Part shown: positions 27,201 to 33,846 of the stretch, piece after piece
How the letters are laid out: each line of letters begins with the position of its first letter
How positions within the stretch are numbered: the first letter of the stretch is position 1
NCBI GenBank assembly: GCA_905612525.1
Contig: CAJQSG010000013.1
Span: 1 to 40,865, forward strand
Direction of reading: 5' to 3'
Length of the DNA stretch: 40,865 nt
DNA from: an uncultured Candidatus Pelagibacter sp.
Lineage (GTDB): Bacteria > Pseudomonadota > Alphaproteobacteria > Pelagibacterales > Pelagibacteraceae
Notes under the pieces: model-generated
Told to the model about the DNA's origin: nothing
The model's input: only the letters and a program-made list of their open reading frames with translations
The model's database searches: none
Made by a program: the position numbers and the translations under genes

Positions 27201-28103
27201 ATAGATATTATCACTACTATCTATACCTATTCCATAAGGATTATTAAATGGAGAATTTCTTGAATATGATCCATATTTTGCTTGGTAAACTAGAGATGAA
27301 TTAAATTTTTGTATTCTGTGATTATTAAAATCTACAGCATATATATTTCCACTACTGTCATAAGCTGCGTCTGTAGCATTATTAAATTTTCCATTCGCTG
27401 AGGACTGACTGCCACCAGCTCCGTTTACATAGGTAAGATTATTTCCAGATACTGTATATTCTGAAATTTTACTTGTATGAAAAGATGCTATTATCAGCCT
27501 ATTTTCAGCACTATTTAAAGACATACCCGGAGCAAAAAGGACGTTACTAGCATTCATTACTTGATAGCCAGTTTGAGCTAAATTTGCTGTCGCATATTTA
27601 CTAATTACATTGTTAGTATGTCCGACAAAAATATGGTTATTACTAACAGCAATTGACGTTGGTTGAGGCCAAGAAGTGGAGTTACTGGTAATACATTGAC
27701 CGGTTAAACTAAGCTTTGAAACTGTATGGAAATTAGTGTTTACTATATAAATTTCATCGTTAAAAATTTGAAATTGCCTTGGGCCGGACATTTGATTACA
27801 GCCCCCTCCATAACCTCCAAAACTTCTAAGATATGTTCCTGCGCTATCAAAAACCTTAATTCTGTTATTTAGATACTCCAAAAAATAAATATTTCCTGAG
27901 CTATCTACTTGAACGTCTGTTACATATTGTGATGCTGTGTTAGTTTCTAATGTAGTGGTCATACTTCCAGACTTATCCAACATAATTAAAATGTTTGCTG
28001 GGATATCTGTGGTTCCAGTCCCTGGCGGAGGGCTCTTAGCTTGTACTTGAAAGCTAAATAAAAATAAGAATAAAAAGATAATTACTGTTGAGAGTCTAGC
28101 CAT
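24240..28103 (-). CDS. pilY1: PilY1-like tip adhesin with a propeller inserted in its VWA domain
   Basis: A 1287-residue exported protein with a signal peptide of about 22 residues (ending VQA). ANILIMLDKSGSM gives the first strand and DxSxS MIDAS motif of a von Willebrand A domain (D43-S47). Residues 58-325 are then six NHL-type blades (VDSSGNIYFLEYLNNRIKVF; IDSSDNIYVGDYRNHSIRKF). The VWA fold resumes at about 328 (RLSSAKKVIKKI) and supplies the remaining MIDAS residues, T394 in GGTNL and D437 in ISDG. From about 600 on the PilY1 C-terminal propeller is recognisable: YAGANNGILHAFKASDGEEL, WGYIPPNVL, DGSPVAKDIYFDD, LIYATDLEGKITKIDL. A Shine-Dalgarno-like AAGGTG precedes the ATG. It follows minor-pilin genes, as in fimU-pilVWXY1E clusters, and likely forms the pilus tip and adhesin. 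Confidence 0.88.
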   Translation of the reverse strand: MARLSTVIIFLFLFLFSFQVQAKSPPPGTGTTDIPANILIMLDKSGSMTTTLETNTASQYVTDVQVDSSGNIYFLEYLNNRIKVFDSAGTYLRSFGGYGGGCNQMSGPRQFQIFNDEIYIVNTNFHTVSKLSLTGQCITSNSTSWPQPTSIAVSNNHIFVGHTNNVISKYATANLAQTGYQVMNASNVLFAPGMSLNSAENRLIIASFHTSKISEYTVSGNNLTYVNGAGGSQSSANGKFNNATDAAYDSSGNIYAVDFNNHRIQKFNSSLVYQAKYGSYSRNSPFNNPYGIGIDSSDNIYVGDYRNHSIRKFNTSLALTASFGGVVETRLSSAKKVIKKIVTDTNLTAGANFGLMEWSGKGTGGFAKIRVGISDNGAQLIYSSVDSIRSKGGTNLRFAMREARNYFTTGNTTTQSIGIVDNWDLTCSLNFLIVISDGFWQNNSNVVQVANDLRQTHNVKTFAVGYALGGSNSNYSALATAGGTKNPLYAENEAELLAKLTDAIKQAISGRLTFTTPAVMSDVSRNNFVYQSTFEYETDKQWKGSLKKYQLNTDGTFGSVQWDAADKLNAKSASSRNIWTPEIGSGLNNFTTANSDLLKSSMFPNIPPTDTQVDNLINFIRGIDTYDQDADNNTTESTHKLADIYHSDLIVVANPEASAVDDNTSNFQKKDSYYRLQNNYNNFKSGATCGGPCANRTEIVYAGANNGILHAFKASDGEELWGYIPPNVLGVLEKIPSSKANSTNAIYGIDGSPVAKDIYFDDTPNDGVDNPRWRTILLSGLGAGGKGMFALDVTDPSSPTHLFAFNNDETNKMVQHWDADVTKFEFGYIDGNISPEYDYSKLAETWSTPRIIRIKVDSKDRWVAVFGGGYNGGVNPNVGSAVFVIDLENEGKVLKVIDIEDTAAQSYSWTGRLFKRNSALTKKTTGADDNTKFTYWPAEACFDSSIGESFIAEFSPAVGHTLHFRDKSGSTTVSCIDYVEFDQAWPNTREGGPPKPDHGDYKFRRYKNDIVNSLPADLSIITADGTNKANYNGALIYATDLEGKITKIDLTEDFVMDTDQNSSTYNSIIRSDASDKEIHQTTLFTAEATSANGRNIFTRPEVTINSDNNLWLYFGTGNTQKLQAQSSQIQNRIYGIKDVNFPNFVEVNPTGNVSMCKTAPTCPSGTDLGWYVDLDNAKKLTAEPTVDRDRVYFPLYEPSATNNKCGVGNAYFTAYDTKCGESLLNVNMGKGVLSKVVKQGDNLYIGLAGDAKNNIDGFTAKDNLITGKSNAQEISGAVQLESWKENY

Positions 28104-28606
28104 TCCCCCACCTTTGAATCATAATCTGCCATACCAACAGAGTAAAGTTTACTAACTATATATATAATTTCTGCATGACCATCATGAATATCTGTTTTAA
28201 TGTATTCAATAATATCATTTCCAGACTCCCAAACATAACTGCCTCGCCATCTTGATTTTGGAACCCCTTCAGGAAGATTGAAACTACCATATTTACCCAT
28301 GGCATAATCCATTAACTTACTATCCTCCATGTTAGCCCTATAAAGCTGAATTCTATTAAGTTTGTTTTCTATATATAAATGAATAACACTTGTTCCATAT
28401 AAACTTTTATCGTTCTTACAAAGTTCCTGCATTGGAATAATTACTTCTTCTCCTCCAAAACGGTTAGATATTGATAGGGGTATAAGTTCTCCAATTTTTA
28501 CACTTTCTTTAGGACTTCCAAAATTTGTTTTTTTAAAATTACAAGCTAATGCATTCACTTGCGCTAAGAGAAAAAATCCAAATATATAAACTATAAATTT
28601 ATTCAT
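28082..28606 (-). CDS. Exported protein of unknown function between pilX and pilY1
   Basis: A 174-residue protein with a signal peptide (MNKFIVYIFGFFLLAQVNALA), so it is exported, and cysteines at the mature start (ACNF) and in ELCKND. The rest is a mixed alpha/beta sequence with WRGSYVWESGNDIIEYIKTD and HDGHAEIIYIVS; I recognise no family. It overlaps the start of pilY1 by 22 bp, and its own ATG forms a TAATG junction with the frameshift-corrected pilX. Such tight coupling implies a role in minor-pilin or PilY1 assembly, perhaps as a periplasmic partner. That is inference from position only. Confidence 0.75.
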   Translation of the reverse strand: MNKFIVYIFGFFLLAQVNALACNFKKTNFGSPKESVKIGELIPLSISNRFGGEEVIIPMQELCKNDKSLYGTSVIHLYIENKLNRIQLYRANMEDSKLMDYAMGKYGSFNLPEGVPKSRWRGSYVWESGNDIIEYIKTDIHDGHAEIIYIVSKLYSVGMADYDSKVGEWLDSQQ

Positions 28607-28733
28607 TAATTTACCAAGGTTACCACGGCCTCTAAGGGAATTATAATATTACTTTGGGCGTTACAATTATCTTTAGACTCATTGCATCCACATGAATAAA
28701 TCGTGTACAGCGTGTTATTTGTACCTGCTTTTT
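28606..28733 (-). other. Frame-shifted C-terminal tail of pilX
   Basis: If the A8 run (28731-28738) is read as A7, the frame continues AGTNNTLYTIYSCGCNESKD, then NCNAQSNIII and PLEAVVTLVN, to a TAA at 28606-28608. That stop overlaps the next ATG as TAATG, the same arrangement as pilMN/pilO, pilB/pilC and pilW/pilX. The tail has three cysteines and ends in a hydrophobic strand as PilX proteins do. This indicates either a sequence error, a phase-variable tract or slippage during expression. Confidence 0.75.
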
Positions 28734-29176
28734 TTTATAAATGCTGAATTATTACCACTACCACCCGGAGTATAAGCTATAAAATATTCAAAACTATATT
28801 TACTTAATCTTGTTGCTTCAACACCTGCTGCGGTGACTACTTCATTCAATGATTTTCTTTCAGTGTGAAATCCATTATTCGAACTTATTAAATTAGGAAA
28901 AAAAGATGCTTTACAAAATTTAAGTTTAGTATCTAAATTGTTTGGTGGTGTAGATGAGAATTTATTAACATTTCCTACCATCCAATTCTTAGCAACAGAA
29001 ATTCCACTTTCAGCAGCATAAAATGCCTGCTGGTTGCTATCTTTATCGTTATTAGCGTTATGCTCATTAGATGAAATTGTAACTAAGGTAGCTCCCATTA
29101 TTGTCATAACAACCAACAATAACAATGCTAATGGAAGAGCAAATCCTTTTTCACTATGTTTAACTCTATTTCTCAT
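28715..29176 (-). CDS. pilX: PilX-like minor pilin (reading frame cut by a poly-A frameshift)
   Basis: As read, 153 residues. A basic leader is followed by EKG|FALPLALLLLVVMTIMGATL and EHNANNDKDSNQQAFYAAESGISVAKNW, which is the PilX_N signature (AFYAAESG). In PilX-type proteins an F-A-L-P start replaces FTLIE, as here. The frame stops at 28715 shortly after a run of eight A residues (28731-28738), and the last residues (KKSRYK) do not look like a PilX end. Dropping one A continues the frame for 40 more residues to 28606 (see separate entry). It overlaps the pilW stop as TAATG. It is predicted to belong to the tip complex with the V, W and Y1 proteins. Confidence 0.82.
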   Translation of the reverse strand: MRNRVKHSEKGFALPLALLLLVVMTIMGATLVTISSNEHNANNDKDSNQQAFYAAESGISVAKNWMVGNVNKFSSTPPNNLDTKLKFCKASFFPNLISSNNGFHTERKSLNEVVTAAGVEATRLSKYSFEYFIAYTPGGSGNNSAFIKKSRYK

Positions 29177-30003
29177 TAGTTATAAGTTGATGATACTCCA
29201 ATACTAGTTCCTGTTTGTTCTGATATAGCAATATGTTTTGCTAAATTTCTTGTATGCACACTTACAAAAAAAGTTTCACGATAATATTTATCATTAAAGT
29301 TTAAAGTATTTCCATAAATGCTTCCTTCATGGTTAATAATTCTTGTAGCCTGGTTAGTGTTAAAAACTTCTTTAGCCGATTCAATTGTTAAATATATTTC
29401 AGCTTTATGAACCTTTTTCATATTAGCTTGCCCTAAATTATAACTACCCACCATTGTTCCTGATCCTTGGGCATTTTCTACTGGCCCACAATAAGAACAG
29501 ACAGGATAAAGTTCATTTCCTTCCTTATCTTTGAAGACAACTTGAAAATCTACAATATTAGGAACAAACTCTATGTTATCATAAATAACTGTTCCAACTG
29601 TCACTGGGTTCATTACAACTTCTCTTGCAAGATACATTTTATTACTATTTTGATATTTCATTGGACGATAATAAACTCTCATCCGATCATTTGGTGCTGT
29701 TGTATACCAAACTGCTAAGCTATCTAAATTATCTAAATATTTTTGACGAAGATTAATTAATTTTATTTCAGGACGTGAATCTCTTGTAAAATTTATGTCT
29801 ATGTAACCTGCATTTCTCAAATCTCTTGTTATAACTGTAAGGGCATCTCTTGCTGCACTATTTATTGCAGCTTTTTGAGAAACTGATTTATATGATTTGT
29901 TAAAATAATTATATGATGCAAATGCTGCAGCAATACTAATAGCACCAATTACAATTGACACCAAAAGTTCTGCTAAAGTAAATCCAGAGTTTCTAGTTTT
30001 CAT
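29176..30003 (-). CDS. pilW: PilW-like minor pilin
   Basis: A 275-residue prepilin with leader MKTRNSG cut before FTLAELLVSIVIGAISIAAA, Glu5 in place, then SYNYFNKSYKSVSQKAAINS and DALTVITRDLRNAGYID. The (R)DLRxAGY motif after the helix is characteristic of the PilW/MshO family, and the length (about 270) fits. Two cysteines (SYCGP, CSYCG) lie in the globular part. Its start overlaps the pilV stop as ATGA and its stop overlaps pilX as TAATG. It is expected to bridge the other minor pilins in the tip complex. Confidence 0.87.
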   Translation of the reverse strand: MKTRNSGFTLAELLVSIVIGAISIAAAFASYNYFNKSYKSVSQKAAINSAARDALTVITRDLRNAGYIDINFTRDSRPEIKLINLRQKYLDNLDSLAVWYTTAPNDRMRVYYRPMKYQNSNKMYLAREVVMNPVTVGTVIYDNIEFVPNIVDFQVVFKDKEGNELYPVCSYCGPVENAQGSGTMVGSYNLGQANMKKVHKAEIYLTIESAKEVFNTNQATRIINHEGSIYGNTLNFNDKYYRETFFVSVHTRNLAKHIAISEQTGTSIGVSSTYN

Positions 30004-30458
30004 TTAACTACAACTCCTAAATATTTTTTTTGTTTACCTTTTCTAGTAAAAAAATTAACTTTTCCTGATGTATTGGTTCCAGAATTAACAAATATCTTTT
30101 TGGTATCAGAATTATCACATGGCATCTTTTTATCTTTATTGTTTATTCTAATTTGATTTTTTTCTTCAAGTCTATTTCTCCATTTGTCTTGCATTTTTTG
30201 ATAAAGATTTGAACCATTATTAAGACTATGAGAACACGTCTTTATAAAACCTCCATAACTAGTAACATTATCAGGATCACCGATCATATCCTCCATCACC
30301 ATTTCAGATAAATAATTAAGTTTATTTTTTTCAGTTGCTCGATCCATAGAATTAATTGAAAAAGCTGCAAGCTGCATTATAGCAATAAACCCAATCCCAA
30401 TTACCACCATACAAACCATAGACTCTATTATTGAAATACCTCTGTTTGATTTAACCAT
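30000..30458 (-). CDS. pilV: PilV-like minor pilin
   Basis: From the ATG at 30458 this is a 152-residue prepilin; a TTG one codon upstream also exists but is less likely. The leader MVKSNRG precedes ISIIESMVCMVVIGIGFIAI, with Ile at +1 and Glu at +5, and the GIxxxQLAAFSINSMDRA helix that marks PilV/MshD proteins. The rest is basic and short, with two cysteines (KTCSHS, MPCDNS). It overlaps the FimT-like gene by 8 bp and couples to pilW by ATGA. It is a predicted tip-complex subunit. Confidence 0.83.
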   Translation of the reverse strand: MVKSNRGISIIESMVCMVVIGIGFIAIMQLAAFSINSMDRATEKNKLNYLSEMVMEDMIGDPDNVTSYGGFIKTCSHSLNNGSNLYQKMQDKWRNRLEEKNQIRINNKDKKMPCDNSDTKKIFVNSGTNTSGKVNFFTRKGKQKKYLGVVVK

Positions 30459-31134
30459 CAATTTTCATCCAGCTGTTTTTTTTCTTATTATATTTATATA
30501 ATTTAGTATTAACAAATCTATCCCAAGTAATTTTATATATATAATCTAATTGAGCTCCTGCTTTACAGGTTTGCATTGTTGAATTAGATTTCGAACACAA
30601 AAGAAAATAATCCACCTTCTTTCCTGTTGCTGGATCTGTTTCATTTACATTTATTGGTGTATTATTGTCATATCTAATGCTTCCATCTTTAGTGATACAA
30701 ATCACAGAAGCATTTCTAGGACTAGGGTGAGATGCGCTGGGATATACATTAACATTGCTATCAGGATTTCCAGATCCTAATTCAAAATTAAGGCTCGCAT
30801 CATTTGTAAAACTATTGGGTTTTTGATGTCCACATGTTCTATTACTTTTATAGGAGCTGTTTGTGCTGATATCTTTATATTCTTTGAAAAAATCTTCATT
30901 AGTCATTTTATATGTATGAATTCTCCAATTCATAACTACTTGCACCATGCCATATTTTCCTGATTGAACGTCATTTTTTCTTTCTTTTAAATATGTGATG
31001 ACTTCATAAGCCTCCTTTTTGACGTTTCTTTCTGCAATCCAATTAGAGATATTTGGATAGGCAATTGCTGTAAATACTCCCATTACAGCAAGGACAACTA
31101 AAAGTTCTAATATGGTAAATGCATTTTTTTTCAT
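30451..31134 (-). CDS. FimT/GspH-type pseudopilin
   Basis: A 227-residue prepilin. The helix FTILELLVVLAVMGVFTAIA with YPNISNWIAERNVKKEAYEV fits the FimT/FimU/GspH family (LA(I/V)xAxPxxxxW). The residue before the cleavage site is alanine (KKNA|FTILE) rather than the usual glycine, which PilD tolerates poorly to moderately in studied systems. At 227 residues it is longer than typical FimT. Four cysteines in the C-terminal half could form disulphides. It lies first among the minor pilins FimT-V-W-X-Y1, consistent with the tip-complex initiator role of FimU/FimT. Confidence 0.82.
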   Translation of the reverse strand: MKKNAFTILELLVVLAVMGVFTAIAYPNISNWIAERNVKKEAYEVITYLKERKNDVQSGKYGMVQVVMNWRIHTYKMTNEDFFKEYKDISTNSSYKSNRTCGHQKPNSFTNDASLNFELGSGNPDSNVNVYPSASHPSPRNASVICITKDGSIRYDNNTPINVNETDPATGKKVDYFLLCSKSNSTMQTCKAGAQLDYIYKITWDRFVNTKLYKYNKKKNSWMKIDG

Positions 31135-31139
31135 TTTAA

Positions 31140-31706
31140 TTACCAGGTTTTTCCTACACAGTTAAAATGATAAATTTCATCAGGAAGCATAGATCCAATT
31201 ATAATCCAAGCACTATAACCTTTACTGCTACAAGCATTTTGACTAAAACTTCTTGAGCCTATACTTTCATAGCTAATACAATGATTTCCTGGTTTCATTG
31301 ATTGATCTGCGCTAGCACGATTAGGACAACTTCCACCCATCCCTACAACAGTTTGTCCTTGAATTACATTTCTAAAATCAGATTTTCCAGCAAAATATAA
31401 TTGAAAAGGTCTATACATACTACCAACTGTATGCCAATCACTACTCTTGTTACAAACTGCTGTCGCAGTTTTATTTTGGCTACCATATTTTAATGAAACG
31501 CTATCTGAATAATTTATACATGTAGTAAGTATTGTTGTTTTTATAAAATCATGCATTTCCTTATTTTGTGCTTTGATTGCTGCAATTTGAGCTATCTTTG
31601 TATATTTTGAATAACCAACAACACCTATTGTTGAAATAATTCCTATGATAGCAACAACAACTAGCAGTTCGATAAGAGTGAAACCTTTAACTATTTTTTT
31701 CGGCAT
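31140..31706 (-). CDS. Type IV pilin-like protein at the head of the minor pilin cluster
   Basis: From the ATG at 31706, which has AGGAG 9 nt upstream, this is a 188-residue prepilin; an upstream TTG start is rejected on that basis. The leader MPKKIVKG precedes FTLIELLVVVAIIGIISTIG and YSKYTKIAQIAAIKAQNKEM. The globular domain is the largest of the pilin genes here, with five or six cysteines (TTCINYSD, AVCNKS, GSCPNR, HCISYE, ACSSKG, NCVGKTW). It overlaps the 3' end of the PilT-like gene by 20 bp. It is probably a minor pilin in the PilE sense rather than the main fibre subunit. Confidence 0.83.
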   Translation of the reverse strand: MPKKIVKGFTLIELLVVVAIIGIISTIGVVGYSKYTKIAQIAAIKAQNKEMHDFIKTTILTTCINYSDSVSLKYGSQNKTATAVCNKSSDWHTVGSMYRPFQLYFAGKSDFRNVIQGQTVVGMGGSCPNRASADQSMKPGNHCISYESIGSRSFSQNACSSKGYSAWIIIGSMLPDEIYHFNCVGKTW

Positions 31707-32697
31707 TTGAAATAACTCCTGTGCCAATTAATTCTTCAATTGATTTTTCCATCGTAATCATTCCTTCACGCTGACCCGTTTGCATAACACTTGGAATTTG
31801 ATGAATTTTTGCTTCACGAATTAAATTTTTAATGGGTGGATTACAAATCATAATTTCAAAAGCCCCGACTCTGCCTGAACCATCTTTCTTTTTGAATAAC
31901 TTTTGAGTGACAACCATCTTTAAAGACTCTGCAAGTTGCGCTCTTATTTGACCCTGTTGTTCAGGTGGAAAAACATCAATAATTCTATTCACAGTATTAG
32001 GTGCACCACTTGTATGCAATGTTCCAAAAACTAAGTGACCTGTTTCTGCTGCAGTTAATGCCATACCTATAGTTTCAAGATCTCTAAGTTCACCAACAAG
32101 AATTACATCTGGATCTTCCCTTAAAGCTGCTTTTAATGCATGAGAAAAACTCTCTGTTTGTTTTCCAACTTCCCTTTGTGAAACTATACTTTTTTTATCT
32201 TTGTGAATAAATTCTACAGGATCTTCAATTGTAATTATATTGGCAGGTCTCGACTCGTTTATCTGATTAATAATTGCTGCTAAAGTTGTCGATTTTCCAG
32301 ATCCTGTTGGACCTGTAACTAAAACCAAACCTTTATGAGCATCAAGTAAACTGAACAATACTTGAGGAAGGTTTAAATCTTCCATTAGAGGAATTTTTGT
32401 CTCCACTCTTCTCAAAACAGCAGCTAAACCATTTAAAGTTTTAAAAAAATTTGCTCTAAATCTTAGCTCACCTAACATAATGGCAGTATCTAATTCGTTT
32501 TTTAACTCAAATTTTTTAACTTCAGCTTCTGAACAATTATTCTTTAATAATTCTTGTAAATCTTTATCTTCAACATGGCTGTTAGGTTCTATGACAATGT
32601 CTCCTAAAACTCTATAGGAAATATCTGAACCAGACCTTAAATGAAAATCAGAAATTTTTTTATTAGTTTTTGCAAGCTCTGAAATTTTATTTAACAT
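31687..32697 (-). CDS. pilT: PilT-like retraction ATPase
   Basis: A 336-residue hexameric AAA-type ATPase of usual PilT length. Visible are the N-terminal PAS-like region with SDFHLRSG, Walker A GPTGSGKST (129-137), the Asp box IEDPVEFIH, Walker B DPDVILVGEL (195-204), and TGHLVFGTLHTSGA with the His box. The C-terminal IKNLIREAKIHQIPSVMQTG stretch corresponds to the AIRNLIRE motif needed for retraction in PilT. The absence of a tetracysteine zinc site separates it from the PilB at 17235-18935. It may be PilT or the accessory PilU; no second copy is in the window. Confidence 0.9.
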   Translation of the reverse strand: MLNKISELAKTNKKISDFHLRSGSDISYRVLGDIVIEPNSHVEDKDLQELLKNNCSEAEVKKFELKNELDTAIMLGELRFRANFFKTLNGLAAVLRRVETKIPLMEDLNLPQVLFSLLDAHKGLVLVTGPTGSGKSTTLAAIINQINESRPANIITIEDPVEFIHKDKKSIVSQREVGKQTESFSHALKAALREDPDVILVGELRDLETIGMALTAAETGHLVFGTLHTSGAPNTVNRIIDVFPPEQQGQIRAQLAESLKMVVTQKLFKKKDGSGRVGAFEIMICNPPIKNLIREAKIHQIPSVMQTGQREGMITMEKSIEELIGTGVISNAEKNS

Positions 32698-32727
32698 AAT
32701 ACTAATAGTACTATCTAATAATAAAAA

Positions 32728-33504
32728 TTAAACCAATATTAGACTATATAATAGATCACCTTGGGCAAAATAAATTAGGCTGGCCACTATAATAAAGGGT
32801 CCAAAAGGAATTTCAGTTCTCATGGTTTTTTCTTTTTTTATTAATGATGGGACAACAAAAATTAAACCCAAAATAGATGAAACAAAAAGAACAAAAGGTA
32901 TAGATTGCCAACCAAATAATAAGCCAATACCAGCCATTAATTTTGCATCTCCTAATCCCATGCCATCAATTTTTTTTATTACTTTGTATAAATAAATAAT
33001 CAACCATATGCTTAGATACCCAACCATCCCACCAATGATAGATTGATTAATTTCATGAATTAAACTTGTATTAAAATTTGGTAAAAAGTTTTTAAATAAA
33101 GCTATAGCCATAACACTAAAGTTTAAACTGTCAGGAATAATAAAATTTTCAAGATCTATAAAAAATATTATTATATAGATTAAACTTAAAACTGATAAAA
33201 AAATAATTGTTGAGAGGTCATTATAATTTAAATAAATCAATAAAAAAATAATCCCAGTAGCAATCTCAACAATAAAATATCTTAAAGAAATAACTTTCTT
33301 ACATTTTCTACATTTTCCATTTAAAATTAAAAAAGAAATTAAAGGAAGATTATCAAACCAATTTATTTTTTTTTTACATCTTGGGCAAAAAGATCGGCCA
33401 CTTACAATCTGTTTATTTTTGGGTAAACGATATATGCAGACATTTGAAAAGCTCCCTAAACATGCTCCTAAAATAAAAATTAAGAATGAATTTAAAAAAA
33501 TCAA
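32728..33504 (-). CDS. pilD: Prepilin peptidase / N-methyltransferase PilD
   Basis: A 258-residue multipass inner-membrane aspartic protease (GspO/PilD, A24 family). The N-terminus has GACLGSFSNVCIYRLP, then the zinc tetracysteine pair CPRCKKKI and CRKCKKVISLRYF of the methyltransferase-type loop. The two catalytic aspartates lie in FIIPDSLN and GMGLGDAKLMAGIG (the GxGDxKL motif). About seven or eight hydrophobic segments are visible. It would cleave and N-methylate all the prepilins in the window. The start is TTG (33502-33504); no in-frame ATG lies between it and the nearest upstream stop. It is the first gene of the pilus block in transcription order. Confidence 0.92.
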   Translation of the reverse strand: MIFLNSFLIFILGACLGSFSNVCIYRLPKNKQIVSGRSFCPRCKKKINWFDNLPLISFLILNGKCRKCKKVISLRYFIVEIATGIIFLLIYLNYNDLSTIIFLSVLSLIYIIIFFIDLENFIIPDSLNFSVMAIALFKNFLPNFNTSLIHEINQSIIGGMVGYLSIWLIIYLYKVIKKIDGMGLGDAKLMAGIGLLFGWQSIPFVLFVSSILGLIFVVPSLIKKEKTMRTEIPFGPFIIVASLIYFAQGDLLYSLILV

Positions 33505-33580
33505 ATGATTAAATGTTTATATAAGCTGCTAAACTTATAATGCTTTGGTAGCAATAATTCATAAAAATAATACTATTCTC

Positions 33581-33606
33581 ATACACTAAATTTAAATTGG
33601 GTGTAT
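33581..33606 (-). terminator. Possible hairpin after the 74-residue membrane protein gene
   Basis: On the minus strand ATACAC and GTGTAT (33601-33606 and 33581-33586) pair around 14 bases, 15 bp after the stop of the small membrane protein gene, followed by an AT-rich stretch including TATTATTTTTAT. The short stem makes this weak. Confidence 0.25.
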
Positions 33607-33621
33607 AAAGTTCTATCTTCA

Positions 33622-33846
33622 TTAACTATCCTTATCAGTTCTTTTAAGGATATTTTTAATTACTTCAGGTTTCCAAATATAATAAAAAATGTATGGTGCT
33701 AATGCTGGAACTAACCCAAACCATATCCATTCATCCCATCTAAAATTTTTGCTACCTCTTGCAAGTAAACCATTAGCCCAAACGAGATAGCCTACTAAAA
33801 TTATCCATATAAATGACAAGGTTAAAAAAACTTTTAATTTTTTCAT
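33622..33846 (-). CDS. Small membrane protein of unknown function
   Basis: A 74-residue protein with two predicted membrane helices: about residues 6-24 (FLTLSFIWIILVGYLVWAN) and 43-58 (WFGLVPALAPYIFYYIW). Between them is a loop RGSKNFRWDEWIWFG, and a basic tail (KNILKRTDKDS) follows. No catalytic motif is seen and no family is recognised with certainty. It stands alone, with about 117 bp to pilD and a 477-bp non-coding stretch upstream. Membrane-typical composition and a start followed by MKKLK support a real gene. Confidence 0.65.
   Translation of the reverse strand: MKKLKVFLTLSFIWIILVGYLVWANGLLARGSKNFRWDEWIWFGLVPALAPYIFYYIWKPEVIKNILKRTDKDS

Noticed and set aside
31707-31727. TTG start for the pilin ending at 31140
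   Set aside because: AGGAG lies inside that extension at proper distance from the ATG at 31706, which also gives a normal short prepilin leader.
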